DNA of 64,000 bases from Nansenia antarctica (Eukaryota > Chordata > Actinopteri > Argentiniformes > Microstomatidae), in assembly GCA_963989245.1 (NCBI GenBank), contig OZ022346.1:7359926-7423925 (forward strand), read 5' to 3'. Each line of letters starts with the position of its first letter. Positions within the stretch are counted from its first letter, which is position 1. The notes beneath the pieces are model-generated. The model searched no databases and had not been told where the DNA came from. It worked only from the letters and a program-made list of their open reading frames with translations. Of this stretch, positions 21,294 through 30,984 are shown piece after piece. The translations under genes and the position numbers were made by a program.

Positions 21294-23120
21294 ATGGATA
21301 AGTTTATGAAAGAGCCAGAAGCTAAACGAAAAGCGAAGGAGCCCATGACAAACGTCCCAAAGCCAAAGTCAAGAAAGTATGACGATACATACCTCTCCCT
21401 GGGCTTCACGTCTAATGTGGTCGGTGCGGAGGAACGACCACTGTGTGTCCTCTGTCTCAAAACTTTAGCGGCAGAAAGCATGAAGCCTAGCAAGTTGAAA
21501 CGTCACTTGGAGACCACACACCCGACTGATGTGAAGAAGCCCCTCGATTTCTTCAAGAGAAAACTCCAAGAATACCGTGGTCAGCAGAGCCGTTTCGTTA
21601 AAACAGCATCTGTTACGTCTAATGCTCAACTTGCCTCCTACAAAGTGGCATATCGTATCGCCCAGTCTAAAAAACCACACACCATCGCTGAGGAGTTAAT
21701 ACTCCCTGCTGCAATAGATATGGTTTCACATATGATAGACGAGGCAACAGCCCAAAAACTCAAAGCTATCCCCCTGTCAAACAACACTATTGCGAGACGC
21801 ATCAATGACATCTCAGAAGACATGAAAGAGCAGCTTGTTGAGAAAATAAAAGACCAACGCTTTGCGCTCCAGGTAGACGAGGCCACAGATAGTAACAAGG
21901 ACTGTCTGTTAATAGCGTATGTCAGATACATTGATGCGGAGGGTTTGAGCGAGGATTTGCTATTTTGCAACTATGTCCCAAACAGAGCAACAGCTGATGA
22001 ACTGTTCAAAATCATAGACAAATACCTGAGTGAAGCCGATCTGAAATGGGAGGACTGTGTGGGGATATGCACCGACGGTGCCCAGGCCATGGCAGGAAAA
22101 CGGGGAGGGCTCCAGACGCTCATCAAGCGCGTTGCACCGAAAGCAGTGTGGACTCACTGCATAATACACAGGGAGGCACTCGCGTCAAAGCAGCTGAGTC
22201 CAGAGTTGAATGACGTTTTGTCTCATGTTATCACCACCGTCAATTACATAAAAACAAGACCACTGAAAGCTCGCATTTTTTCCGCTTTGTGCGAGGAGAT
22301 GGGCTCCGAGCACACAGCCGTGCTATTTCACAGCGAGTCGCGTTGGCTCTCTCGCGGAAAGGTGCTGTCCAGGGTGCTATCGCTGAAAGATGAGATCCGA
22401 ATCTACTTGGAGGAGGAAGGGAACGAACTTGCCAGCAAGTTTAATGATGAAGACTTCCTCATGAAATTGGCCTACCTAAGCGACATGTTTGAGAAGCTCA
22501 ATGAATTGAATCTACAGTTGCAGGGCAACAACACACACCTTCCACATCTGGCAGACAGGATACAATCTTTCACACGGAAACTGGACATGTGGGGCAGGAG
22601 ACTTGAACAGGGGGACATCGACTCATTTGGGAATCTGAAGGCATTCATCGAGACCAATGAGCTGCAGAGCACAGTGGTTCCATGTATGAGAGAGCACATC
22701 TCAGCCCTGAAACAAAGCTTCCAGAAATACTTCTCTGTGGATGACAGTGCCAAATACGACTGGATTAGAGATCCATTTGTTGCACCACCACCTGCCATGT
22801 TCAGCACTGCGGAAGAGGAACAGTACATCGACATGACTTCAGAGTCAACCATGAGGCTGCAGTTCACATCCACGACTTTGGCTGGGTTTTGGATTGGAGT
22901 GGAGAAGGACTACCCTCTCATTGGACAGAAAGCTGTGGGAATACTGCTGCCTTTTGCAACATCGTACCTGTGTGAGATAGGCTTTTCTGCTGTTGCTGCT
23001 ATCAAAAGCAAATACAGGTCGAAGTTGAACATTGAGAATGAACTGAGAGTGGCAGTCTCAAAACAACAACCCCGCTTTGAGAAGATTTGCAAGGCAAAGC
23101 AAGCACACACAAGTCATTGA
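21294..23120 (+). CDS. hAT transposase (ZBED5/SCAND3-like)
   Basis: 608 residues, no stop or frameshift. An N-terminal BED-type zinc finger has C51, C54, H71 and H76 (CVLCLKTLAAESMKPSKLKR then HLETTH). The RNase-H-like core has D195 in LQVDEATDS, D261 in ICTDGAQAMAG, a conserved SRWLSRGKVLSR at about 349-360 and E561 in SYLCEIGFSAV. The C-terminal hAT dimerisation region follows (IKSKYRSKLNIENELRVAVS). This family excises and reinserts its element and recognises the terminal repeats. Length is normal for the family. The ATG at 21294 opens MDKFMKEPEAKRKAKEP, the usual basic leader. With intact TIRs it could still be mobile. A domesticated host gene is less likely, given the flanking target duplication. 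Confidence 0.92.
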   Translation: MDKFMKEPEAKRKAKEPMTNVPKPKSRKYDDTYLSLGFTSNVVGAEERPLCVLCLKTLAAESMKPSKLKRHLETTHPTDVKKPLDFFKRKLQEYRGQQSRFVKTASVTSNAQLASYKVAYRIAQSKKPHTIAEELILPAAIDMVSHMIDEATAQKLKAIPLSNNTIARRINDISEDMKEQLVEKIKDQRFALQVDEATDSNKDCLLIAYVRYIDAEGLSEDLLFCNYVPNRATADELFKIIDKYLSEADLKWEDCVGICTDGAQAMAGKRGGLQTLIKRVAPKAVWTHCIIHREALASKQLSPELNDVLSHVITTVNYIKTRPLKARIFSALCEEMGSEHTAVLFHSESRWLSRGKVLSRVLSLKDEIRIYLEEEGNELASKFNDEDFLMKLAYLSDMFEKLNELNLQLQGNNTHLPHLADRIQSFTRKLDMWGRRLEQGDIDSFGNLKAFIETNELQSTVVPCMREHISALKQSFQKYFSVDDSAKYDWIRDPFVAPPPAMFSTAEEEQYIDMTSESTMRLQFTSTTLAGFWIGVEKDYPLIGQKAVGILLPFATSYLCEIGFSAVAAIKSKYRSKLNIENELRVAVSKQQPRFEKICKAKQAHTSH

Positions 23121-23146
23121 TCGTAATTGTGATAGATCGTAATTCT

Positions 23147-24305
23147 CTCTCTCTCTCTCTCTCTGTCGTGGGCGGTCGCATTCCTTTTCGCTCTCCTCTC
23201 CCCTGCTTTTTTTGTTTGCTCTACACTGCACTGACTCTTCAGAAGCAAAATGGATTTGTTAAGCTGGTCCCTGAATACAATTGATAACCTATTTTCCACG
23301 AGGAAAGCTGGTTCGGGGGAACCTGCCTGCCCAGACGGAACCTTTGCCGCAGGTTACATCAGAGATGCCTGGGACAACTGGCGTCTCGTTTGCTTGGCAG
23401 TCATGTCGATTGAGGACGTGGAAGATGTTTTCATTTTCGGATTCATGATAGTTGGACACATTGGACTAGGGTTGAGTAGTGTGATGATCTATCGGCAAAT
23501 TAAAAAGCTGGGAGCAGCGATTAGCGAGCTGCGCGAGCTGCCCCACTTGATCAAAGAACTGGGGAGGGCGGCTGGAATGCACGGCGCTGCGCTTACGGAT
23601 CTGAACCGTAAGGTCCTGGATCTGGATCGCAGGGTGGGCAATCTTGCTGCTCCCCAAATTGGCGTTTGACAGGAGACCCCAAATTTTCGAGAGGTTTGAT
23701 TCTATGGAATGCTGTTTTTCCTCGCAGTGAACCCATTCACCTGATTATGGCCCAAAAACTCCCCCATGCCCTGAAGACTCCATGCAGCGTGCCAACCCCC
23801 CCCCCCCCCCCCTCTGGTGAACTCTGTGCCGCCTTCTGGGGCAGTGCTCAAGGCCGTTGTCCATAGCGACACTGATTGCTGCTCTACTACGAGGACGGGT
23901 CGGACTGACCCAGAACATCCTGAGACTTTACCCCACCTTATCTCTCTACCCCCCCCACTCCTCCCTCCCCCCACCCATACCTACCTACCCACCCCACTCC
24001 TCCCTCCCCCTGCCCATGCCACCCCGCCACCCCCCCCCCCTCCCTTCTACAGTATTCTGTGGACTACAGCGCCGAGGCGTGGGTAACCCGCAATATGGCT
24101 GCCGTGGTTTTACAGTTTGTTGTGTTCTCTCTGCATTGCTGTCTGTCCTGTGTTGTTTTGTTTGCATTGCATTTAGAAATGCTCTTACTGTAACGCCGAA
24201 TCAAGTTCCTATATGTGTATGCATAAATGGCAATAAACGTTATCTCATCTCTCATCTCATCTCTCATCTCTCATCTCATCTCATCTCATCTCATCTCATC
24301 TCTCA
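23147..24305 (+). mobile_element. Nested unit with one small ORF and ATCTC-repeat tail
   Basis: Lies between the transposase stop and the hAT 3' end. It starts at a CT run (23147-23164), carries a GC-rich leader, a 139-codon ORF (23250-23669), C-rich untranslated sequence, then GGCAATAAACG (polyadenylation-like) and an (ATCTC)n/(ATCTCATCTC)n tail at 24240-24303. ORF, AATAAA and microsatellite tail in that order look like a non-LTR retroelement. There is no RT. A clean target duplication was not found. Confidence 0.55.
23250..23669 (+). CDS. Unrecognised 139-residue membrane/coiled-coil protein
   Basis: Starts MDLLSWSLNTIDNLFS. A probable transmembrane or strongly hydrophobic helix lies at about 54-76 (DVFIFGFMIVGHIGLGL). 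A heptad-like helix follows to the end (LGAAISELRELPHLIKELGR, LTDLNRKVLDLDRRV). No zinc finger, RRM or catalytic motif is visible. It is the only ORF of its unit. By position it could be an ORF1-like protein of a half-LINE, but I do not recognise the family. The frame is clean over 420 bp, with a CCTCTCTACACTGCAC-type leader upstream and a TGA stop. Confidence 0.55.
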   Translation: MDLLSWSLNTIDNLFSTRKAGSGEPACPDGTFAAGYIRDAWDNWRLVCLAVMSIEDVEDVFIFGFMIVGHIGLGLSSVMIYRQIKKLGAAISELRELPHLIKELGRAAGMHGAALTDLNRKVLDLDRRVGNLAAPQIGV

Positions 24306-24884
24306 AGAATAGTGATGCAGTAGAAATTAGTTAATGTTGATATGTTGAATATTTCAGTGGCACAGGATCATTTGCCAAGCACTTATGTTCCTTTTCAAAC
24401 CATAATAAAATATAAAACTATAGTTGGATATACTGTATGTGTCTTGTTATTATTAGAAGAGAAAATGTAATGTTTTTACAACTTTATACAATTAATTATA
24501 TCAATCTAGGTGGGAACCGGGTTAGGGGGGGCTCGAAAATATTTCCAATTACCCAAGGGGGGCCTGATTGAAAAAGTTTGGGAACCACTGGGCTATAGTG
24601 AGACGCGCGTCAAAAAAGGCTCACAGGCGGAAACTACATCCTGAACGACAGTTCCTCCCTAGGAAATATTAGTTCCCACTTCACACGAGATAGATAGATT
24701 AGATAGTTTGACTGTGTGATAGATAGATAATTTGATATTTTGAAAGTGTGATCGATCGATAGATAGTTTGATTGTGTGATAGATAACTTGATATTTTGAA
24801 AGTGAGATAGATAGATCGATATATCAATAAAGAAAAGAGTGTAAAAAAAAAAGTAATTGTCTCAACTTGCATTGCCGTCATCAC

Positions 24885-24956
24885 AGCGGTCTGGCTGGCG
24901 TAGTGGTTAAGGCTGCGGACTCGAGTTCCAAAGGTTGCGAGTTTGAGACTTGACTA
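24885..24956 (+). pseudogene. tRNA-like segment, plus strand
   Basis: GGCGTAGTGGTTAAGGCTGC resembles a Leu/Ser tRNA A-box region, and GGTTGCGAGTTTGAGAC a degraded B box. No CCA end, and the stems are imperfect. Probably a SINE head or a tRNA pseudogene inside the Harbinger-like insertion. Confidence 0.45.
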
Positions 24957-25130
24957 AGTCATTCATTTTTTTTTTTTTTACATTTAACCGAAGATTTCAT
25001 GCAAAGGTTTCAAACACCATTGTAATCGTGTCAGTTCTTGTAAATTAGCCTGCACCATAATTTTATAGCCTACAATACTTTTTTAGATGAGATTTTAGAT
25101 TAGATTCAGACAACGAAATGCAGTAAAAAG

Positions 25131-25216
25131 TGCATCTGCAGAGGGATTCGAACCACTGATATAAAATGATGAATAAATCCTATGGCAGCAGTCAATACCA
25201 CTAGGCCATTGTGGCG
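25131..25216 (-). pseudogene. tRNA-like segment, minus strand
   Basis: The minus strand reads ATGGCCTAGTGGTATTGACT (A-box-like) and later GTGGTTCGAATCCCTCTGC (a good B box). Faces the tRNA-like segment at 24885 in inverted orientation, 175 bp away. Confidence 0.5.
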
Positions 25217-25849
25217 ATATGACGGTTTGTAGCCTGCTGCGGATATCACCACAGTAGTAATATTCATTTATTAAAATATGAACATATAACAATAACTGTG
25301 GCTAGTATGACCTACGCATTTAATCGGTCAGCAATTTCTTGCCAAACCATTTCCCTCGCCTTGTTAATTGCGGCAGTATTGCACTATTTTACATCTTATT
25401 TTTCCGTCTTCATAAAAATCAATAATTCGGAATGCTGCGCAAATGTAGTACCCCTGCAGAGTGGAGTATCTTCATTTCGACAGATCGACACTTCAGGGCT
25501 TTTTATGTCTGCGTGCACGCGCCCATATCGAAGATTTGTAAGCCTGTCTTCTGTGAACACTGATGACACAAGGCTGATCCTCGTTCGAGGAATCACCTGA
25601 GGCTTGAATTCCAATCTCGAGTTGCCTGAGCGCCGCATTTATTTATAGCGCAGCTAAACTGATCCACCTTTAGTGGAATGACCCCCAGTTTCTCCCCGGT
25701 TAATTGTCAGTACTATCCTTGATGATCGACTAAATTAATTGTAGGACTGTGTACAAGTGAAAACAAACCACAGACCAAAGTAATCAGAGGCATGACCATT
25801 TATGTGGAATAAACTCGTTTCACAAGCACTACGACTTCACCCAATGAGC

Positions 25850-26171
25850 CTAGTCACTGTGGCTGTGATAGCACTGGCCAACCCAGTTAAAACCAAGGCT
25901 TTGGACTTTTGGGGGACTGCCAGTTGAGCTTTCTCCAAGCTCTGGAGGGGTCGGCGATGTCACAGTGTGGGTTGAAGAGCTCTCACCAAGCTCTGGAGGG
26001 GTCGGCGATGTCACAGTGTGGGTTGAAGAGCTCTCACCAAGCTCTGGAGGGGTCGGCGATGTCACAGTGTGGGTTGAAGAGCTCTCACCAAGCTCTGGAG
26101 GGGTCGGCGATGTCACAGTGTGGGTTGAAGAGCTCTCACCAAGCTCTACCCTGGGAGGCCATGGAGGATGG
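25850..26171 (-). CDS. Candidate terminal exon with 17-residue repeats (unit 2)
   Basis: Duplicate of 17601-17922 with the same acceptor, four 51-bp repeats and TAG at 25850-25852. One repeat differs from unit 1 (Ser for Leu after HTVT). The frame is preserved in both copies. Confidence 0.4.
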
Positions 26172-26225
26172 CTGAAGAGACACCAGGCAGTGCTACAGTA
26201 GTAAGAAATACATTAGTTAGTGCAG

Positions 26226-26331
26226 AGAGTCCATAGTCATCACTGTATGACAGAGTCCATAGTCATCACTGTATGACAGAGTCCATAGTCATCACTGTAT
26301 GACAGAGTCCATAGTCATCACTGTATGACAG
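26226..26331. repeat. 26-bp tandem repeat, 4 copies
   Basis: Counterpart of 17995-18062 with one extra unit. Confidence 0.9.
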
Positions 26332-26567
26332 TCCACAGCTGGCTCACAGGTGACCACACAGAACAATTACAAGCTTCAGAATAACAGTAGTTAGATCTGC
26401 TGACAAGGTGATGGAGCATTTTAGTGACTTGACATGTGAGCATAACTTGTCATGATCATGACTAATATCTGTTGCGATGTGAACTCAAATCAACCCACAA
26501 CCCATTTCAAATCAACCCACAACCCCAACGATTGCTTTGTCAAGAGATGTAAGTCTAAGACACGTAC

Positions 26568-26659
26568 CTGACTTTAGCGAGGTGTGAGATCTGACTAACG
26601 CTGGTCTGAGAACTGATGGAGGAGGCAGGACATGGACCCACTCTGCTTTTGGAAAGGTT
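26568..26659 (-). CDS. Candidate internal exon (unit 2)
   Basis: Duplicate of 18293-18384, same length, acceptor, GTACGT donor and phase. Confidence 0.4.
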
Positions 26660-27479
26660 CTTGAAAAGAGACACAGGTAGAGATGAGGAAGCATTGATAC
26701 ACACTGGTAAGTAACAAAGCTAAATGTCTAAAACTGAGATTCATCTGATATTACATCACTATTAGCTCACAAGAGATAGATGCTGCTTCTATCACTTCAT
26801 ACTGGGGCGGACCTTGTTCAGATCTTGTGGCTCTGCGCAGCCCCGGCCGGCGGGCTGATTGGCTGTGTTCCAGGATCACGGGATAATAGTGAAGCTACAA
26901 CAATTGATATATAATGGAACTTCCGGATTTAGCCACTGTTTTCAAAATAAAAGCGATCCATCGAATGATATGGAGGGGGGGACACCTTGAAAAACAGATC
27001 CAGTATCTAAAAACAAACTGTCACTGTCAATATAGTTAACCTTCCCTAAAGGGACAGTTCACTCCAAACTCCAACTTTTCAGATCTCAACAGTGGGTTGG
27101 TGCTTCTAGGTTGGTGCATAGCCTGGTAAACCCACCCAGACAGCTTGTAAGTGCATAACTACTAGGCCTATTTAGAAACCAGAGCAGTACATGTACATGT
27201 TCTGCAACTTTTGATATGAACACACATGGTGCTTCACTTGAGTCAAAGTGACAATGAGACAATTTAGCAAAACAGCATATATCTTTTTCATTGAGAACAT
27301 GCAGCATAGGGTTCCCTGGTTGTGAGGTGTACTTCTCTCTTTCTGCTAAGGTTAGAGAATGTTAGAGAACCAAGCGTGACAGACAGGCCAGTGTTCTGCT
27401 GAAACCACCCGCCTCACGCAGGGGAAGTGGAACCCTGTGACATTAGTCTGGTTTTGGCTCAGCTCCGCTCTCCCTGAGT

Positions 27480-27785
27480 GTAATGGACTGACTTATATAG
27501 CTATGCCTTATTCCAAAGAGCTTTACAACGGCCTCTCATTCACCCATTCACACAGACATTCCACACACCAATGGCGGCAAGCTACCATGCAAGGCGCCGG
27601 CCCGCTCACTGGGAGCAATTTGGGGTTCAGTGTCTTGCCCAAGGACACTTCGACATGTGGCCAGCCGGGGCTCGAACCGCCGATCTGCCAACCTTGCGAT
27701 CAGATTAGATGCCGACTCTACCTCCTGAGACACAGCCTCTACCTCCTGAGACACAGCCTCTACCTCCTGAGACACAGCCGCCCCT
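27480..27785 (-). mobile_element. tRNA-derived SINE with triplicated head
   Basis: Same SINE as at 19205, but the 21-bp head segment CTACCTCCTGAGACACAGCC plus T is repeated three times (27719-27780). Confidence 0.75.
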
Positions 27786-28345
27786 CTCTCTGCCGCACAC
27801 CTCTCGGTCCCGTCTCCCATGTCAGGAAGTCAGAAACACGGTGGAGTAGTGGACAGGTAGTAATGGACAGGTAGTAATGGACAGGTAGTAATGGACAGGT
27901 AGTAATGGACAGGTAGTAATGGACAGGTAGTAATGGACAGGTAGTAATGGACAGGTAGTAGTGGACAGGTAGTAGTGGACAGGTAGTAGTGGAACTGCTT
28001 ATTGCACAATGCTATTTATACTATTTCAAAAACATAGAAATTATCTTCTCATTGTGTTGCGTCTACATATTTCATAATGTATTCATAATGGAATAACATA
28101 CATTAATACCAATTGAAATTGGTAATACAGGTCTACAAAATAAGAGTAAGTTATGACCATTCATTTTACAACGTGTAGAAACATTTGTACAAACATTATG
28201 AAATGTCACACTCTGGTGGCCAGAATAAAAGCTGTGCAGCAGCAACATTACTGAGTCAACCAGTAGTAATTATGTGGCTGAGCAGAAGGCTGGTCTCAAT
28301 GTAATGGAACAGTTTCCTTTATTTTTAGAGCCGCTCTGCCTCTAG
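27536..28345. repeat. Tandem segmental duplication, unit 3 (partial)
   Basis: Matches units 1 and 2 from the SINE through the 14-bp minisatellite to GAGCCGCTCTGCCTCTAGTT, then stops about 22 bp before the hAT derivative at 28368. Confidence 0.9.
27845..27990. repeat. 14-bp minisatellite, about 10 copies
   Basis: Same unit as at 14995 and 19531. Confidence 0.95.
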
Positions 28346-28367
28346 TTCCTTTATCTTTCCCCTATGC

Positions 28368-29637
28368 CAGGGGTCGGCAATTAGGTTTGGCCTCGGGCCA
28401 AATTTTTTTTGAGCCACTAGATGGCGGGCCCAAACATAATCAAAGGCTAATTTAAGTAATTGATTGTTTAAAAATGTGACACGTTCTAATGCTTTGACTT
28501 TTCTTTCGACTGTACACATCGCTAGTCAACTAACACAGCTTGTTTTGTGAACCTGCTAACAATGTAAAGTAGTGTTCTAGTTAACTAGGTAGCAGTCCAA
28601 TCCATTATGTTGCAGTATTTTGGCTTGACTAGCGAGTTTGTGTTGTGATTCTCAACAACGTTGAAACGTAGTTTCACACTTTTCCATATTTTTGAATAAT
28701 AAATGTGTGGACTGACGATGTAGCGTAGCCTAACTTATTCTAATAATTATGTAACATAGTTTCATTCTGATAATTATTCCCCCCTCCTCCCAGACAAGGT
28801 CACATTATTATTGGATTGGTTGTTTGCGTGCCGGGTGAAGTTAGCCAAATATTTAACCTGCTAGCAAGAGAAACATAATGTCACTCTCCAAAGGTCTAAA
28901 GAGGAAAGTTGACGGTGGAAACAGGGCATTTAAAGAGGAATGGACAGCGAACTATACGTTCATCCTACCTGGTTTCATCAATGCAAAGCCGTTGTGAGAG
29001 ACATTTTCCGTGCTCACAATGTTCCCTTTCTATACATGCGAGTCGTCCTTTTCGTCAATGAATGCGATAAAGACGCACGAGAGGAATCGATGGATGCATA
29101 AAAACCTTGAGAACTGCCTGTGGATTAAAGTGACGTCAATATCACCAGATATCAAGCAAATACTGACCGATGGGAGATGCTTTTTGTTTGCGCCGATTTT
29201 GTTTTCAATGTTTTTCAGAAAATTAAACAGAATTTGCGTTGTTACTGTTCATATGTGTGTTGCAGTCACATATACGTAAACATTACGTTTGAATGGCTTA
29301 CTGAGCTTGTGTTATTTTGTTCAAACCACACACGGTATGTCGGCTATTTCAGCACCGTGACGCGTTGTCCACCTGCTTATGATTCACTCTGAGGGGTTCA
29401 GCGTCTGCCTGATTGTCTGTCCCTGTGTCATTCACTCTCAACATGGATAAAAGTACAATAAGCATTATTCAGGTGGAGTTCGATTCTCTATTCAGACATT
29501 ATAGGCGCTATATGTGGGACTGTCGGTCCGATATTATTATAAATAAAAAAAAGTGGATTCTCAAAATAATCTGCTGGGCCAAATATTATTGGTGACGGGC
29601 CAGCAATGGCCCACGGGCCGCCTATTGCCGACCCCTG
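28368..29637 (+). mobile_element. hAT deletion derivative (Charlie8/GTF2IRD2-like)
   Basis: TIRs CAGGGGTCGGCAA and TTGCCGACCCCTG match over 12-13 bases. A start near 28878 reads MSLSKGLKRKVDGGNRAFKE then EWTANYTF, the N-terminus typical of the hAT transposases related to GTF2IRD2. The frame then jumps to YTCESSFSSMNAIKTHERNR and NLENCLWIK (29030-29130), the C-terminal dimerisation region. The catalytic core is deleted. No matching 8-bp flanks seen (CCCTATGC / TAACACCC). Confidence 0.8.
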
Positions 29638-30984
29638 TAACACCCTCTCCCCCATGGACTTGTATGGTTTTGCTATTGAAGGTGTCTTACAGCTCTTCTG
29701 CGATAGGAGGAGGGGTAAGTGAACCTGGCTGTAATATTTCAGGACAGGGTTGGGGTGCAACCTGGCCTCTTCATGACCCCTATTCCCTCCGACACTAACA
29801 AAGCGGGCTCCGGGGTAACCAGGCATGAAGAACCCAGCAGAAACGTAGAGAGGAGAGGCTAAAAATGCCAAGAACTCCTCAGCAGACATCCCACTTGCCC
29901 TTCAGCGTGATCATGTGCCAGATTATGACTCCAAATAAGCTGCTCAGTCAACTAAATCATTTATCTCCTTCAAGAAAAGCAGGCTAAAGTGAATAAGAGA
30001 ATAAAGGTTGAAGAGCAATAAATCTAGTGAAGGAAATATTTAAGCTATGAGATATACTATACAAGAGGCAATGTAATGTGATGGCAATGAAACATCTGTT
30101 CAAAAGTGTAGGAAACAAAATAAGGTAATATTGGAAGGCAGGATACCTTCCCCTTACATTATTATGTGAGCAGTACAAAGTATTTTTCCAACATTGAAAA
30201 ATTGCATCGCCTATTCCACAAGGGAGGACATTTTGACACATGCACAACAGCGGAAGGAGCTGATGAACTTCTCATTTAGTCACATTTAAAGGAAAATCTA
30301 TCAATGAACTACATGACTATGTGTCATGTCATAGAACTAGATAAAAGAGGAACTCCTAGATTAAATGTTTAATGTTTCAATCCCACCACAATCCCAGACA
30401 CGGAGAGAACCAGTGACAGTAGAGGCTGAGACTCTATCAGAGAGAAACATGACTGCTCCCTCCTCTGGACCCAAGGCCTATCTGCAGGGAGATAGCATTA
30501 GCTAGGCTAACTCTTCTCTTCTCTGCGTGAGCCCCATTTACTGAATAATCACCTCCCTCATGTAGGGGCCAGTTTGTTTATAAGCCTATTCTGTTATAAT
30601 AATAGATATAAATAAGTGAAAGTGTGTAATGGGTCGCATTAAACAGGCAGGCATATTGAGGCAGGATTTAATTTGCATGCCAGATTAGCTTGCTATTGGT
30701 GGGGGCAGTGCCTTAGGGCACCCTATTCATTAATAGGATCTAGTCCTCCTTAAATCCATTAAGTCAATTGAACCCATACATAATCTGATTTTGAATACAC
30801 CATGAAAATGGTGAACTGGTAGCCCCTGTTCTCGGGAGGTCCTGATCATTGCCTGCGGAAAGTTGGTGAGACTGCTCATGGAGGAAGCATCCAGCCTCTC
30901 AAATAACCAGGGGAAGGGAGATTACTAGGTCAAACAAACGAAAATATAGGTTATATTCCAAATGGACGGACAATCATAACATAC
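29638..30984. other. Unassigned intergenic segment
   Basis: No gene, tandem array or recognised transposon found. Moderate AT content. ORFs on both strands are short and without motifs. Confidence 0.3.

Larger units (their letters stand above)
20985..24590 (+). mobile_element. hAT transposon with intact transposase
   Basis: The terminal repeats CAGCGTTTCCCAAACT and AGTTTGGGAACCACTG are inverted with two mismatches. The 8-bp flanks GGTTATAG and GGCTATAG differ by one base, a typical hAT target duplication. It contains the uninterrupted transposase at 21294-23120 and a second, probably inserted, unit at about 23147-24305. Confidence 0.9.
20818..25685. mobile_element. PIF-Harbinger-like element with nested insertions
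   Basis: The ends are GGGGGTATTCCAC (20818) and inverted GTGGAATGACCCC (25685). The 3-bp flanks are CTG (20815-20817) and CAG (25686-25688). Unit 1 shows the unoccupied site at 17430-17445. Unique sequence of this element outside the nested hAT is 20818-20984 and 24591-25685, about 1.26 kb, with a GATA-rich stretch (24685-24820) and two tRNA-like segments. No transposase recognised. An open frame at 25298-25600 has no known match. Confidence 0.75.
19259..27535. repeat. Tandem segmental duplication, unit 2
   Basis: 19259-20817 matches unit 1 from the SINE to CCTGTCCTG. 25686-27535 matches unit 1 from TTTCTCCCCGGTTAATTG onward. The 4.87-kb insertion 20818-25685 separates the halves. Without it, unit 2 is about 3.4 kb. 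Confidence 0.95.

Noticed and set aside
25298..25600. A 100-residue ORF in the Harbinger-like insertion
   Set aside because: No motif or homology recognised and it overlaps no conserved block; not called as a gene.
28360..29645. An 8-bp target duplication for the hAT derivative
   Set aside because: Flanks CCCTATGC and TAACACCC do not match, so none is claimed.
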